Origin: Desulfovibrio sp.
GTDB taxonomy: Bacteria; Desulfobacterota; Desulfovibrionia; Desulfovibrionales; Desulfovibrionaceae
DNA length: 64,000 nt
Assembly: GCA_031279825.1 (NCBI GenBank)
Contig: JAITHT010000070.1
Span: forward strand, 1 to 64,000
Direction: 5' to 3'
Below are positions 27,570-36,636 of the stretch, one piece after another. Under the pieces are notes generated by a model that was given only the letters and a program-made list of their open reading frames with translations, was not told the DNA's origin and did no database searches. Both the position numbers and the translations under genes were made by a program. How positions within the stretch are numbered: position 1 is the stretch's first letter; every line of letters starts with the position of its first letter.

Positions 27570-28151
27570 GTGAACGTTTCCACTATATTTGCCATAGCCG
27601 TGGCCTTATCTATGGACGCCTTTGCCGTCTCCCTGACCGAGGGCGCGCGTCTGCGCCGCGTAAGCGCCGGGCACATTCTGCGCATGGGAGGGACATTCGG
27701 TGGATTCCAGTTCGCCATGCCGCTCGCCGGCTGGCTGCTCGGAGCGGGCGCGCAAGGCTATATAGCGTCCTATGCCTCCTGGTTGGCCAGTATCCTGCTG
27801 CTTTTCGTAGGCGGCAACATGCTTAAAGGGGCATGGGGAAAAGAAAAACAAGGGAAGGAGGTCCGCGACGACTCCGTATCCCCCACTCAGGGCGGTGCCT
27901 TGTTGCTGTTGGGCATTGCCACCAGCCTGGACGCCCTGTCGGTGGGCATATCGCTGGCCCTGCTGCGAAGCGGGGTGTGGTTTCCCGCTCTCGTCGTCGG
28001 GATAGTATGCTTCTTTTTCGCCGCCTGCGGTCTGCTCCTTGGCGCGCAGGCCCGCCGCCTTCCCCTGCTCGGCGGATTGGGGGGTAAGGTCGACGTCCTG
28101 GGAGGGCTGATCCTTATAGGCATAGGCATGCAAATCCTTTGGCGGCACTGA
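27570..28151 (+). CDS. mntP: manganese efflux pump MntP
   Basis: Six-span inner-membrane exporter of Mn2+. The two DUF204 repeats are visible: AIAVALSMDAFAVSLTEG in the first and LLGIATSLDALSVGISLAL in the second, each with the key Asp. The C-terminus GGLILIGIGMQILWRH is typical. Start is GTG after GGGAGG; upstream codons are non-homologous. Length (193) is normal. A yybP-ykoY riboswitch often precedes mntP, but only 52 bases separate it from the upstream gene, so none fits here. Confidence 0.93.
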   Translation: MNVSTIFAIAVALSMDAFAVSLTEGARLRRVSAGHILRMGGTFGGFQFAMPLAGWLLGAGAQGYIASYASWLASILLLFVGGNMLKGAWGKEKQGKEVRDDSVSPTQGGALLLLGIATSLDALSVGISLALLRSGVWFPALVVGIVCFFFAACGLLLGAQARRLPLLGGLGGKVDVLGGLILIGIGMQILWRH

Positions 28152-28262
28152 GGAAGCTGGACTCGGAATGGCGGAGTTCCTTTATCCCAATGCCGCATAC
28201 ACCTAGTGACTAATTGCAAAAATTCAAAGTATATTTTTTGCAGATATTTTTGCAGGATTATT

Positions 28263-28309
28263 TGCTGAAAAACATGCTTTTCAGCAAACTTACGCCGCCT
28301 TCGGCGGCG
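28263..28309 (+). terminator. tandem hairpins after mntP
   Basis: Hairpin one has nine-base arms TGCTGAAAA/TTTTCAGCA; hairpin two has CGCCGCC/GGCGGCG with a TTC loop. They begin 112 bases past the mntP stop. The second is followed only by CAAAACCC, so termination is plausible rather than certain. Confidence 0.45.
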
Positions 28310-28358
28310 CAAAACCCTCCAGAGTTTTTATAGTATTTACTTTTGCAAATAAACACGA

Positions 28359-28485
28359 GAGCAGATTAACTTTGAAACGTTGCACCCGTAACCCTCGGCG
28401 AAAACACGTTTAGCCTACTCCTCGTGCACGAGATCCGGCGCTTGCGCTGCCGGTTGACGAGCATTTTCAAAATGAAAATGCTCTG
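28359..28485. repeat. dispersed repeat A, copy 2
   Basis: Runs from GAGCAGATTAACTTTGAAACG through CGAAAACACGTTTAGCC and CTCGTGCACGAG to a terminal GAGCATTTTCAAAATGAAAATGCTC palindrome half. Orientation is opposite to copies 5 and 6. Confidence 0.75.
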
Positions 28486-28621
28486 GTTGCGGCTCCGCCT
28501 CTCCTCTCCGCCAAGGGGAGAAATCTCCCTGGAACCCGTATCCGGCGGGTCCGTTATGGTGGACCCGCCGGGGCTGCAAGCGAACTTTGCTTTTATTCCG
28601 ACCCTCTGCTAAAGCTTCCCG

Positions 28622-30070
28622 ATGCCTTCCGACATATCCGCCGCCTCTCCGGTCCTGCCCGCAACCAAGGATGGGCAAGGCCGCGTTTCTTCCCGCGAGA
28701 TTTGGTCTCTCGTCTGGCCGCAGGCCCTGATGATGATGATGCAGTTCCTTGTGGGCTTCACCGACGTTTTTGTGGCCGGACGTATCTCCCCTCATTTACA
28801 GGGGATTCTCGGCATCATCACCCAATGCCAGTTTTGCCTGCTGGTGCTGGGCATGGCCGTGGTGAACGGCGGCTTGGCCGCCATGAGCCAGTCGCTTGGC
28901 GCGCGCCTGCCGTTGCGGACGCGGCGCTATGTGGGCCTTCTTTTCAAGTTGAGCGCTACGTTCTGCCTGTTGACCCTGGGCTTCGGCCTGATCTTGCAGC
29001 GTCAAATTCTGGGTGCCCTCCATGTGCCCGAAGAGATTTTTCCTCTGACTTTGGAACTTTGGGAACTATATCTCGGAGCCATGCCCGCGAGTTACCTCGC
29101 CTTCACCACGACGGCCGTTTTCCGGGCTCACAAGCAGGTGGGGGTCCCCCTGATTTCCATCCTTCTTGTCTGCATTATCAATACCCTCGGCGATTTCGGC
29201 TTGGGGCTGGGCATGTTCGGCATGCCCGACATGGGAGGCCGGGGGCTTGTCTGGGCGTCCATCCTTTCCGTCAGCGCAGGCGCGCTCTTCAATCTGGCCG
29301 TTCTCGTTTCCAGAAGAATGGTGACCGCCGGCAGTTTCGCTCCCTGGCGATGGGAAAAGCGGGCCGTCCCGTATATTGTCAGGGTGGCGCTACCCGCCGG
29401 ATGCTCCCAGTTCCTCTGGCAACTCGGACATTTGGCGCTGATTTTTATCACCGCCACATTGCCGGAAAACAGCGTCAGTGCCGTTGCCGGCCTGACAGCG
29501 GGCATGCGGGTGGAATCGTTTTTATTTCTGCCTGCCATGTCCTTCAGCTTTACCGGTTCAATCCTGGTAGGGCGTTGTCTGGGGGCGGGCAATCTGAGTG
29601 AGGCAAAGCGCGTGGGATTACGCGTCGTGAGCGCCGGCGCTCTGTCCATGACGCTCACGGCTCTGGCTCTTCTTCCCTTCGTGCGGGAAATCGCCGCCTT
29701 TGTTTCTCCTGAGTCAACGGCTGTCCAGGAGGTTTCCGCAAGCTACATGACCTATAATTTTCTGGCTACTCCCTGTACCATGGTCAGCATGATCATGAGC
29801 GGCATTTTCACCGGCGCCGGGGCCACCTACTTCAGCCTGATTACCTTCAGTTGCAGCACGTGGCTTCTGCGCCTGCCTCTGGCCTGGTATATGGGGCACA
29901 CCGTCTGGCGCGCCGCTGCCGGCGTGTTCATAGCCATGCCGATATCGCAATTTGTCCAGGCTTCTCTCTGCATATATCTTTTTCTGTATCGGGACTGGTA
30001 TCGTTTCTCCTCCACGGCGAAACGCTTCAGACGTTCATCCGGCGCGGCAACGAGAACATTTGTAAAATAA
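28622..30070 (+). CDS. MATE family multidrug/metabolite exporter
   Basis: Twelve-span Na+/H+-coupled exporter. The start of the MatE domain is SLVWPQALMMMMQFLVGFTDVFVAGRISP; a second repeat begins at VALPAGCSQFLWQLGHLALIFI. Length of 482 is normal. Substrate is not predictable. The ATG lacks a strong ribosome site. A copy of repeat A flanks it on each side, so the gene sits between two like elements. Confidence 0.9.
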   Translation: MPSDISAASPVLPATKDGQGRVSSREIWSLVWPQALMMMMQFLVGFTDVFVAGRISPHLQGILGIITQCQFCLLVLGMAVVNGGLAAMSQSLGARLPLRTRRYVGLLFKLSATFCLLTLGFGLILQRQILGALHVPEEIFPLTLELWELYLGAMPASYLAFTTTAVFRAHKQVGVPLISILLVCIINTLGDFGLGLGMFGMPDMGGRGLVWASILSVSAGALFNLAVLVSRRMVTAGSFAPWRWEKRAVPYIVRVALPAGCSQFLWQLGHLALIFITATLPENSVSAVAGLTAGMRVESFLFLPAMSFSFTGSILVGRCLGAGNLSEAKRVGLRVVSAGALSMTLTALALLPFVREIAAFVSPESTAVQEVSASYMTYNFLATPCTMVSMIMSGIFTGAGATYFSLITFSCSTWLLRLPLAWYMGHTVWRAAAGVFIAMPISQFVQASLCIYLFLYRDWYRFSSTAKRFRRSSGAATRTFVK

Positions 30071-30071
30071 A

Positions 30072-30181
30072 AATGCTCCAGCATCCGGCAGCGTAAGCGC
30101 TGACTCGGGCGCACGAAGAGCCGGCGAAACTTGTTTTCGCCGTCAACGACGAAGGCCGCGTTTCAAAGATAAACCACTCTA
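30072..30181. repeat. dispersed repeat A, copy 3 (diverged)
   Basis: Contains CCGGCAGCGTAAGCG, GGCGAAACTTGTTTTCGCCG and a closing CGTTTCAAAGATAAACC, matching copy 5 but with a damaged left terminus. Lies between the MATE and DUF2156 genes and contains the latter's leader. Confidence 0.65.
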
Positions 30182-30193
30182 TTAGGATACATA

Positions 30194-31075
30194 ATGCTAC
30201 CCAAAGAATATACTCCCGTTTCCCTCGCCGGCATGGAGCACTACCTTACGCTCCTGTCGTTCACCAGCGTTCATGCCTCGGATTACAGTTTCGCCAATAT
30301 CTGGGGATGGACGCCGTATTATGGGCTGGAATGGCGTTTTGACGGCGCTTTGTGCTGGATCAGGCAAAACCGCCCGGAACCCTGCTTTTGGGCTCCTGTC
30401 GGCCCCTGGAATACTATCCGCAACTGGCGGGACTGCGCGGAACTGGCCCACGGCACCCGGCTGATTCGCGTGCCCGAGGCCTTATGCGCGATGTGGAAGC
30501 GCGCTTTCGCTGAGGATATAGTCTTAGAGGAAACGCGTGGACAATGGGATTACCTCTATCTGGCGTCAGAATTGGCTGCCTTACCCGGCAACCGTTTCCA
30601 CAAAAAGAAGAATCTGCTGCGGCAGTTCCAGAAAGGATACGACTACGAATATCGGTCGCTTTCCGTTAATTGCGTGGAAACCGTCATGAACATGCAGACG
30701 GAGTGGTGCCGCTGGCGCGACTGTGAATCCTCCGAAGCGCTTTTAGCCGAAAACGACGCTGTGGCGCGCGTGCTGGCCCACTGGAACGAGATCCCCGGCC
30801 TGTGCGGCGGCATCATCCGCGTTGACGGCGTGCCGATCGCCTATACTCTGGCCGAACCTTTGAACCGCGATACCCTGATCATCCACTTCGAGAAAGCCGC
30901 TAACGGCATCAAGGGCGCGTATCAGGCCGTCAACTACCTGTTCTGCAACGATGTGGGCGTTCATTTCACCTATATCAACCGGGAACAGGATCTGGACGAT
31001 GAAGGGCTGCGTCAGGCGAAACTCAGCTACCATCCGACGGATTTTTCCAAAAAATACGCCGTTATCCTCGGATAA
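30194..31075 (+). CDS. DUF2156 (LPG synthase C-terminal-like) acyltransferase-fold protein
   Basis: The whole 293-residue protein fits the DUF2156 family: SDYSFANIWGWTPYYGLEW, YLYLASELAALPGNRFHKKKNLLRQFQK, GGIIRVDGVPIAYTLAEPL, IHFEKAANGIKGAYQAVNYLFC and YINREQDLDDEGLRQAKLSYHPTDFSKKYAVI. The fold is two GNAT-like domains as in the C-terminal part of phosphatidylglycerol lysyltransferase, but there is no membrane flippase part, so aminoacyl-lipid synthesis is not implied. The function of stand-alone members is not established. Confidence 0.85.
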   Translation: MLPKEYTPVSLAGMEHYLTLLSFTSVHASDYSFANIWGWTPYYGLEWRFDGALCWIRQNRPEPCFWAPVGPWNTIRNWRDCAELAHGTRLIRVPEALCAMWKRAFAEDIVLEETRGQWDYLYLASELAALPGNRFHKKKNLLRQFQKGYDYEYRSLSVNCVETVMNMQTEWCRWRDCESSEALLAENDAVARVLAHWNEIPGLCGGIIRVDGVPIAYTLAEPLNRDTLIIHFEKAANGIKGAYQAVNYLFCNDVGVHFTYINREQDLDDEGLRQAKLSYHPTDFSKKYAVILG

Positions 31076-31187
31076 TTCGCTTTCCACACACACACATTGC
31101 GTTCCGCAATCGGTATGTATCGGCTCCGCCGGAAGCATGGATATATCCAAATGGGGTAGCGAAGCCCTTCAGGACTTCGCGTCTCGC

Positions 31188-31217
31188 GCTTGGGAGGGGT
31201 CCCGACCCCTCCCAAGC
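31188..31217. terminator. 14-bp perfect inverted repeat after the DUF2156 gene
   Basis: Arms GCTTGGGAGGGGTC and GACCCCTCCCAAGC separated by CC. Very stable if transcribed and placed to end the upstream plus-strand gene, but it has no T-tract. Confidence 0.45.
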
Positions 31218-31307
31218 TTCCGCTCAGACTGTGGGGCTCGCGCTCCCCCATGCCCCCAGTCCGCGCCGGGCAAAAGCCCGGCTGGGTCCTTCCCGGAAAG
31301 AAACCCC

Positions 31308-31379
31308 GCCCTTCAGGGCGGGGTCAGGGCTATATGGCCTTTCGGCAGGGGTTTCAGACCACAAAGGAAGTTCTGATGA
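31308..31379. repeat. dispersed repeat B, copy 2
   Basis: Aligns with 14861-14932. This copy overlaps a GC hairpin of the CCCCGCCCTTCAGGGCGGGG type (31304-31323), like the hairpin at the left edge of the window, which hints that repeat B derives from an IS200/IS605 end. Confidence 0.55.
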
Positions 31380-31399
31380 TGATTGAAGGGGTTTGCCCC

Positions 31400-31462
31400 C
31401 ATCCTCCGGATCATTTCCTCTCGACCTTTAGCCGTCAGTTTGGCATTCTTATGGCTGTTCAC
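31400..31462 (-). pseudogene. IS481-family transposase, N-terminal fragment
   Basis: From a GTG with AAAGGGAGAG upstream the frame reads VNSHKNAKLTAKGREEMIRRM, which resembles the first ~20 residues of IS481 transposases (NxHKNARLTPxGREExVRR). After that it becomes unrelated, so helix-turn-helix and DDE domains are missing. The element was cut at this point. Confidence 0.55.
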
Positions 31463-31565
31463 ATCTCTCCCTTTCGGTTTGCTGTTGTCTGACAACTCCA
31501 GTTTTACCGATTTGAGGGAGGGCGAACAACCTATAGATCAGATTACCCGTGAAACGAGGTTCTCC

Positions 31566-32465
31566 ATGGAAATACGCGCCAATTACATTCTTGTCGGCTT
31601 GTTCACGTTGCTGGTACTGTTCGGCGGACTCGGCTTCACGCTGTGGATGGCCAAAAATGACAAAGATATCCCTACGGCCCGCTACGATATTTTCTGCAAC
31701 GAAAGTGTACTTGGTCTGTCCGTAAACAGCGATGTGCTTTTTAGCGGTCTGCGTGTGGGCAAAGTGGAAGAAATCACCATCAGCGACGCCATTCCCGGAG
31801 CGATACGCGTGCGCATAGTCATTGCCGCCAATACCCCGGTGCGTGAGGATTCCCGCGCAGAGATCACGATGGTGGGACTCACCGGCGTATCCGCCATCTC
31901 CATCTCCGGCGGCACGGCAGGCAGCCCTCTGATGAAAGTGTCCGAAGACGCCGTGAGGGAGATTTTTTATGAGCCGTCCCCCCTGCGCTCAGTCATGACG
32001 CAGATGCCTGATGTGCTCGCTTCCGCCAACCAACTGCTGAACCGCATGGAAACCATGTTTTCCGATCGGAATGCCCAGTCTCTCACGGCTTTGCTGGATT
32101 CTTTGGCCATAGTATCCAAAACGGTCGCCGATCGGGCGGAGGAACTCGACAAACTTTTGCTGTCAGCCGCAAAGGCGGCCGTCGATATTGAGAAGCTTGC
32201 CTATAATGCCAACAACACCATGGCGTCGGACATCACGTCCATCAGCCGGTCCATGAACAGGATCGTCAAACGCGTGGACTCCACACTCAGCGTTATGGAG
32301 CCGGGACTTAAGCAGTTCAGCCGACAAGGGCTTGCCGATATGCAGATGCTCATGATTGAGATGCGCAACGCCATCCGTGTGCTGACGCGTATAGGCCAAA
32401 AAGTGGAAAGCGACCCTCGCCGCTTTTTTTTCGGCGAACCCGTTAAGGAGTACGAGAACAAATGA
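31566..32465 (+). CDS. mlaD: MlaD family (MCE domain) lipid-transport protein
   Basis: Periplasmic substrate-binding subunit of a retrograde phospholipid ABC system. One N-terminal span (NYILVGLFTLLVLFGGLGFTLWMAK) is followed by the MCE domain (ARYDIFCNESVLGLSVNSDVLFSGLRVGKVEEITI, MVGLTGVSAISISGG). The C-terminal half is helical coiled-coil. Start chosen at the ATG directly before the span. It overlaps the lipoprotein gene by four bases. The permease (mlaE) and ATPase (mlaF) that normally precede it are absent; IS and repeat debris occupies their place. Confidence 0.9.
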   Translation: MEIRANYILVGLFTLLVLFGGLGFTLWMAKNDKDIPTARYDIFCNESVLGLSVNSDVLFSGLRVGKVEEITISDAIPGAIRVRIVIAANTPVREDSRAEITMVGLTGVSAISISGGTAGSPLMKVSEDAVREIFYEPSPLRSVMTQMPDVLASANQLLNRMETMFSDRNAQSLTALLDSLAIVSKTVADRAEELDKLLLSAAKAAVDIEKLAYNANNTMASDITSISRSMNRIVKRVDSTLSVMEPGLKQFSRQGLADMQMLMIEMRNAIRVLTRIGQKVESDPRRFFFGEPVKEYENK

Positions 32466-33208
32466 CAGAAGCATCGTGCGCACGGCGAAGGACGGAGCGC
32501 TGCCGTCCATGTGATGGACGGCGGAACGCGCGCGGCCGCGTGACCCTCCGGCCCCCTTTTTTTCGTAGCGCCGCTTGGGGTGGTAGCGCTAAATGCCTGT
32601 TGTCTCTTTGCCTGCTGCTTGTTTTGGCGGCGAATCTGTTCGCCTGCGCCGCCGTTCTGAATCCGGGACAGGCCCCGGCGCGCCTTCAGCTTGCGCCGGC
32701 CATGCCGGACAAAATTCTGAGCAAGCCGCTGAACAAACAGCTTGTCGTCGCTCTGCCCACGGCTGAGCGCGATATTGATACCGACAACATTGCCCTGGTC
32801 TTCAACAAGCGAGAGGTCCGTTACCTTGCCGGCCTGCGCTGGACCAGCCCTGCGCCGAATATCTTGCAGCGCGCGCTCATAGACGCCCTGGCCGCCACAA
32901 ACAGCCTGCGCGGCGTGACCGACGAAAGCGCAGGCATCGCGGCCGATGCCGTGCTGTTCTGCGATCTCAGGCAGTTCTCTCTCCATTACGCTGATCCCGA
33001 AGAATCGCCTGCCGCTGTGATAATCGTCTATTTCCGGCTGATCGACCCGTCTGATGGAACACTTATGGCCATGCGCAAAGTGGAAGTGTCTGTTCCGGCG
33101 GGCGGCCGAGACAACGCCGACTTGATTTCAGCCTGTGAAACCGCCTTAAGCCGTTGTCTGGCCGAGATATCTCCCTGGATCGCGCTGACAATGGCGGCGA
33201 AAAGCTGA
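32462..33208 (+). CDS. ABC-type transport auxiliary lipoprotein (PqiC/LptAbs-like)
   Basis: Outer-membrane lipoprotein partner of MCE systems. A hydrophobic stretch ending NLFAC (Cys62) looks like a lipoprotein signal, so the real start may be well downstream of the ATGA-overlapping ATG, whose first 40 residues are Arg/Cys-rich and atypical. The mature part (RLQLAPAMPDKILSKPLNKQLVVALPTAERDIDTDNIAL...REVRYLAGLRWTSPAPNILQRALIDAL) is the family signature of DUF330/PqiC-type proteins. Works with MlaD. Confidence 0.82.
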   Translation: MTEASCARRRTERCRPCDGRRNARGRVTLRPPFFRSAAWGGSAKCLLSLCLLLVLAANLFACAAVLNPGQAPARLQLAPAMPDKILSKPLNKQLVVALPTAERDIDTDNIALVFNKREVRYLAGLRWTSPAPNILQRALIDALAATNSLRGVTDESAGIAADAVLFCDLRQFSLHYADPEESPAAVIIVYFRLIDPSDGTLMAMRKVEVSVPAGGRDNADLISACETALSRCLAEISPWIALTMAAKS

Positions 33209-33509
33209 CCCCTGTCAGCAGGCGTACGTACCGGCATTTTTCCTTGCCAGTCACGGATAAACATGGCATCTTCCCAAGCTAAAATCGTTGTGCGGTCACT
33301 CTTCCGCATGCGCATGCCCAGGAAGAGCTGTCTCCCGCATCCCGCAACAAGGGGCGACCGCCCTTGGCGGCGTCTGCGTGGAAGCGTAAGCCCTCACACT
33401 ATGCGCCTTGGGGCATTTTCAAAGTGAAAATGCCCTATACGCGGTCGCGCCATGCCTGCACTGCCCGCTTGTCGATCCGCGCACCCAAACACCAAATATT
33501 TGAGGACAT
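33209..33509. other. spacer before lysA with a repeat A terminal palindrome
   Basis: No gene. Around 33411-33435 the palindrome GGGCATTTTC...GAAAATGCCC is the terminal part of repeat A without the rest. Several GC-rich short stems precede it. The lysA ribosome site GAGGA closes the spacer. Confidence 0.5.
33411..33435. repeat. dispersed repeat A, terminal fragment
   Basis: Ten-base arms GGGCATTTTC/GAAAATGCCC around AAAGT; matches the GAGCATTTTCAAAGTGAAAATGCTC terminus of the full elements. Confidence 0.5.
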
Positions 33510-34808
33510 ATGATTCCAGTCCGTTCACGCTACAGCGATTCCCTGCATTTTTTCGGCATATCCTCTCCGGCCAGGCTCATAGCCGAATACGGCAGCCCCC
33601 TCTATGTCTATAATGAAGACGTTCTGCGCGCGCGTTGCCGCGAAATGAAAAATCTTGTGGAACTGCCCGGCTTTACGGCCTGCTTTTCCACCAAGGCTAA
33701 CGGGAATCCCCATCTTTTGCGCGTCATACGTGAAGAGGGCCTTAGCGCCGACGCCATGAGCCCCGGAGAAGTCGCTCTTCTGCGGCAGGCAGGTTTTGAT
33801 AAAAACTCCATCTGCTATGTCTGCAATAACGTTGCCGCCGGAGAACTGGCTATCGCCGCCAAAGAGGCCGCCCATGTAAGTGTGGACTCCCTGTCGCAGA
33901 TTGAGTCCTTTGGCCGCCTGTACCCCGGCGGCGCTGTCATGGTGCGGGTCAATCCCGGCATTGGGGCGGGGCATCACCAGAAAGTGATCACCGCTGGTAA
34001 AAATACCAAATTCGGGGTTGTTCCCGAGGACTTCCCCCGCATGCGCGCCCTGCTCAAGCAGTATTCGCTCACGCTCGTCGGCCTTAATCAGCATGTGGGT
34101 TCCCTGTTTATGGACGCGGTGCCTTATCAGGAAGCGGCGCAATGGCTGCTTGAAACCGCCGTCTCCTTTCCCGGCCTGGGCATTATCGATTTCGGCGGCG
34201 GTTTCGGCATTCCATACCGCAAGTATGACGGCGAAAAACGGCTTGACCTGCATGCGTTCAGCCGGTCTTTCACCGCATTGCTCAAGGATTGGTCGGCTCG
34301 GACCGGCTTTTGCGGCAGTTTTGTTATTGAACCCGGACGCTATGTTGTCGCCGAAAGCGGTCTGCTCCTCGGCACGGCCCATGCCGTGAAAAATAACGGC
34401 CCGGTGCGCTATGTGGGCACGGATATGGGCTTTGCCGTCCTGGCCCGCCCTATGATGTACGACTCATTTCATGATGTGGAGATCTATCCCGGCGCAAACG
34501 AGGCAAAAGGCGGACACGCGGAGATACCGGCGGACACGCGGACAAATGCCCGCCCTGAATGCTTGCAAACCATTGTCGGCAATATCTGCGAAACCGGCGA
34601 CGTGCTCGCCAAAGATCGTATGCTTCCTGAAATCAGAGAAGGCGATATTATCGGCATGCTTGACGCCGGAGCTTACGGGCATGCCATGAGTTCCAATTAT
34701 ACGCAACGCCTGCGCCCGGCGGAAGTGCTTATCCGGAATGACGGCTCGTCCCGTCTTATCCGCCGCCGCGACTCCATTGAGGATATCCTGGCTGTTTACC
34801 CACGATAG
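33510..34808 (+). CDS. lysA: diaminopimelate decarboxylase
   Basis: PLP enzyme making lysine from meso-diaminopimelate. PLP lysine in FSTKANGNPHLLR; GLNQHVGSLF, IIDFGGGFGIPY, EPGRYVVAESG and GNICETGDVLAKDR (active Cys) are all present, as is LDAGAYGHAMSSNYTQRLRPAEVL. Length 432 is normal, with a short insertion of ~15 residues near 330 (AKGGHAEIPADTRTNA). ATG preceded by TGAGGA. It stands as a single gene, usually followed by dapF/dapA elsewhere. Confidence 0.96.
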   Translation: MIPVRSRYSDSLHFFGISSPARLIAEYGSPLYVYNEDVLRARCREMKNLVELPGFTACFSTKANGNPHLLRVIREEGLSADAMSPGEVALLRQAGFDKNSICYVCNNVAAGELAIAAKEAAHVSVDSLSQIESFGRLYPGGAVMVRVNPGIGAGHHQKVITAGKNTKFGVVPEDFPRMRALLKQYSLTLVGLNQHVGSLFMDAVPYQEAAQWLLETAVSFPGLGIIDFGGGFGIPYRKYDGEKRLDLHAFSRSFTALLKDWSARTGFCGSFVIEPGRYVVAESGLLLGTAHAVKNNGPVRYVGTDMGFAVLARPMMYDSFHDVEIYPGANEAKGGHAEIPADTRTNARPECLQTIVGNICETGDVLAKDRMLPEIREGDIIGMLDAGAYGHAMSSNYTQRLRPAEVLIRNDGSSRLIRRRDSIEDILAVYPR

Positions 34809-34810
34809 AG

Positions 34811-34908
34811 AGCCGGTTGGCGAAAACACGTTTCGCCCACTCCTCGTGCGCGAGAGCCGGCGCTTACGCTGCCGGTTGCCAGAGCATTTTCAAAGTGAAA
34901 ATATACTA
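34811..34908. repeat. dispersed repeat A, copy 4
   Basis: Carries GGCGAAAACACGTTTCGCC, CTCGTGCGCGAGAGCCGGCGCTTACGCTGCCGG and a GAGCATTTTCAAAGTGAAAAT terminus; the other terminus is lost. It lies between two convergent genes and may act as their shared terminator. Confidence 0.7.
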
Positions 34909-36609
34909 TTATTGTTGAAGATCTTGCAATTTGACAAGCAGGATTTCCGTATTGCGAAGAGATTGCCACGCTTTAAGGGCTGAGAGAGTTTCGGGCAAAG
35001 GATGCCCGATGGCGATACTGTGTCCGGTGAGCAGGGCGATACGCTCGGCCTGTCTGAGCGCTTTTATGATGTCCGGATGCACGGGCGTGACATCAAGAAA
35101 TATACTGCGTTGATAAGTTTTAAGACCAAGTCTCCTCGCTTCGGAGGCGAAGACGGAATTATTGTGCGTGAGGCTGTCCAGGGAGAAAAGGCCGTGTCGT
35201 TGCAAGGCGCTGACAACGGCGTTTATTCCGGCGGTATTTTGGGTAAATCGCGATCCCATGTGATTATTGAGCCCCACCGCATGAGGAACGGCCGCAATGG
35301 AGTCCTCAAGAATAGCATGAATCTTTTCGGGAGGCATTCCGACAAGAAGCGCGTTGGGGCCTGGGTTGACGCGGGGATATCCCAGAGGTTCCATAGGCTG
35401 GTGAATAATGATTTCGCGCCCGGCGCGATGCGCTTCAAGACTCCCCTGCATGGTGTGGCTGCCGTGTGGCCAGAAGGCAAAGGTTACCGGATAATCAAGG
35501 GCCAGGAGTTGTTGGACGGCCAAGTGATTAGCCCCTAAATCATCCATGACGATGACCATCCTGGCCGCTTCTCCTGAAGCGCGGCAAAATGGCCGGCGGT
35601 CACCGGGAGGCGCTGGCGAAAGAGACGCGTTGCCGGAGGGCGGCGTAGAGGGCTCCGGCGCAAGCAGACCTGAATCCTCCCGGAACAACGAGGATTGAGC
35701 GGGAGGAGAAGCGCCTTTGTCCTGGCAGCCGGGAAGGGGCGGAAATTCTTCCTTTCCCGGAAAAAGCCGGATATGGTGTGTTTGTACGCCATTGATATAT
35801 ATGAGCCAGTGAGTATCCCCCTGATTTTGCAAGGTCGCGCCTTCAGCCCAGGCCGTAAGGCTGTTTTTGAGAGCCTGCGCATATTCCTTAGCGTTTTTAC
35901 CCGGCAGAATATCAATAATCTGATATTGGTAAGGTTCAATACCTTCCAGCCTATCCTCTACGGAAACAAGCCTTAATGCCGAGGCTGGAATTTTTTTGAG
36001 CCAGGATGCCTGCATGATGGCATAGTCCACTTGGCGTATGCGTTCATCTAAAGAGGCATTGAGAGATTCTTCGTATGGTAAATCATTGATATTTATAGGC
36101 ATTACTGACGTAGAGCCTTCTGTCCGGCTTTCAGCATTTGAGATCGGCAAAGACGCGCTGCCGGCCTGTTCTGAAGAAAGGCTTGCAGTCAGAGGATTCT
36201 CCGGCCGAGGAGATGAAGCATTCCGGCCGTCTTGCGGTTCGGGACCCGTAAGATGCCTTGCCCCGGAAGTTGCAAGGGCCGAATCCGGCGATGGCGGCCG
36301 GGAAGCGGCGAAGTTCTTTTTGGAGCGGGCTTCTTTCGCGTCTGCCTTGTTGTCGGAAGGCGCTGTCTGTTTGAGGGTGTTGCCGAATGCGGGCAGATAC
36401 TTGCGCGGGTCAAGCGTATCGAACCTGCCGGTAAGATGAAAGGCCGACAGGGTCAAGGCGATGCCCAAAACAAAGGCAATACCTAATGATAGAGAGGACC
36501 TGCCGTTTTTTTTCCGGCGGGTCCTCTTTTTTCGCGGGACAGATTTCTTTGGCGCGTCTGAGCCGGTGGCAACTGCGGGTCTGTTTGTTTTTTTTGAGGA
36601 CAAGGGCAT
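34909..36609 (-). CDS. divergent polysaccharide deacetylase (YibQ/DUF610)
   Basis: Inner-membrane-anchored periplasmic protein. Basic N-terminus, then one span (SLSLGIAFVLGIALTLSAFHL). A Pro/Ser-rich linker with no domain runs to ~360. The deacetylase-like NodB fold follows: MVIVMDDLGANHLAVQQLL, VTFAFWPHGSHT, EIIIHQPMEPLGYP, GLNNHMGSRFTQN and GHSIAIGHPLPETLSAL. Metal-binding Asp/His are kept. Together with ctpA and envC it forms the common envC-ctpA-yibQ cell-wall cluster. Confidence 0.88.
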   Translation of the reverse strand: MPLSSKKTNRPAVATGSDAPKKSVPRKKRTRRKKNGRSSLSLGIAFVLGIALTLSAFHLTGRFDTLDPRKYLPAFGNTLKQTAPSDNKADAKEARSKKNFAASRPPSPDSALATSGARHLTGPEPQDGRNASSPRPENPLTASLSSEQAGSASLPISNAESRTEGSTSVMPININDLPYEESLNASLDERIRQVDYAIMQASWLKKIPASALRLVSVEDRLEGIEPYQYQIIDILPGKNAKEYAQALKNSLTAWAEGATLQNQGDTHWLIYINGVQTHHIRLFPGKEEFPPLPGCQDKGASPPAQSSLFREDSGLLAPEPSTPPSGNASLSPAPPGDRRPFCRASGEAARMVIVMDDLGANHLAVQQLLALDYPVTFAFWPHGSHTMQGSLEAHRAGREIIIHQPMEPLGYPRVNPGPNALLVGMPPEKIHAILEDSIAAVPHAVGLNNHMGSRFTQNTAGINAVVSALQRHGLFSLDSLTHNNSVFASEARRLGLKTYQRSIFLDVTPVHPDIIKALRQAERIALLTGHSIAIGHPLPETLSALKAWQSLRNTEILLVKLQDLQQ

Positions 36610-36636
36610 GGCGCTATGGTGCAGACAACTTACAAC

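Larger units (their letters stand above)
28152..28621. other. repeat-filled spacer mntP / MATE gene
   Basis: 470 bases with no gene. It contains an AT-rich start, two hairpins (28263-28286, 28293-28309), one copy of repeat A, and GC-rich short inverted segments (e.g. around GGCGGGTCC/GGACCCGCC) up to the MATE start. Confidence 0.6.
31076..31565. other. mosaic spacer with hairpins and IS relics
   Basis: 490 bases without an intact gene: a 14-bp perfect hairpin, repeat B copy 2 with an IS200/IS605-like CCCCGCCCT/AGGGCGGGG hairpin, and the start of an IS481 transposase on the minus strand. The mlaD leader follows. Confidence 0.65.
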
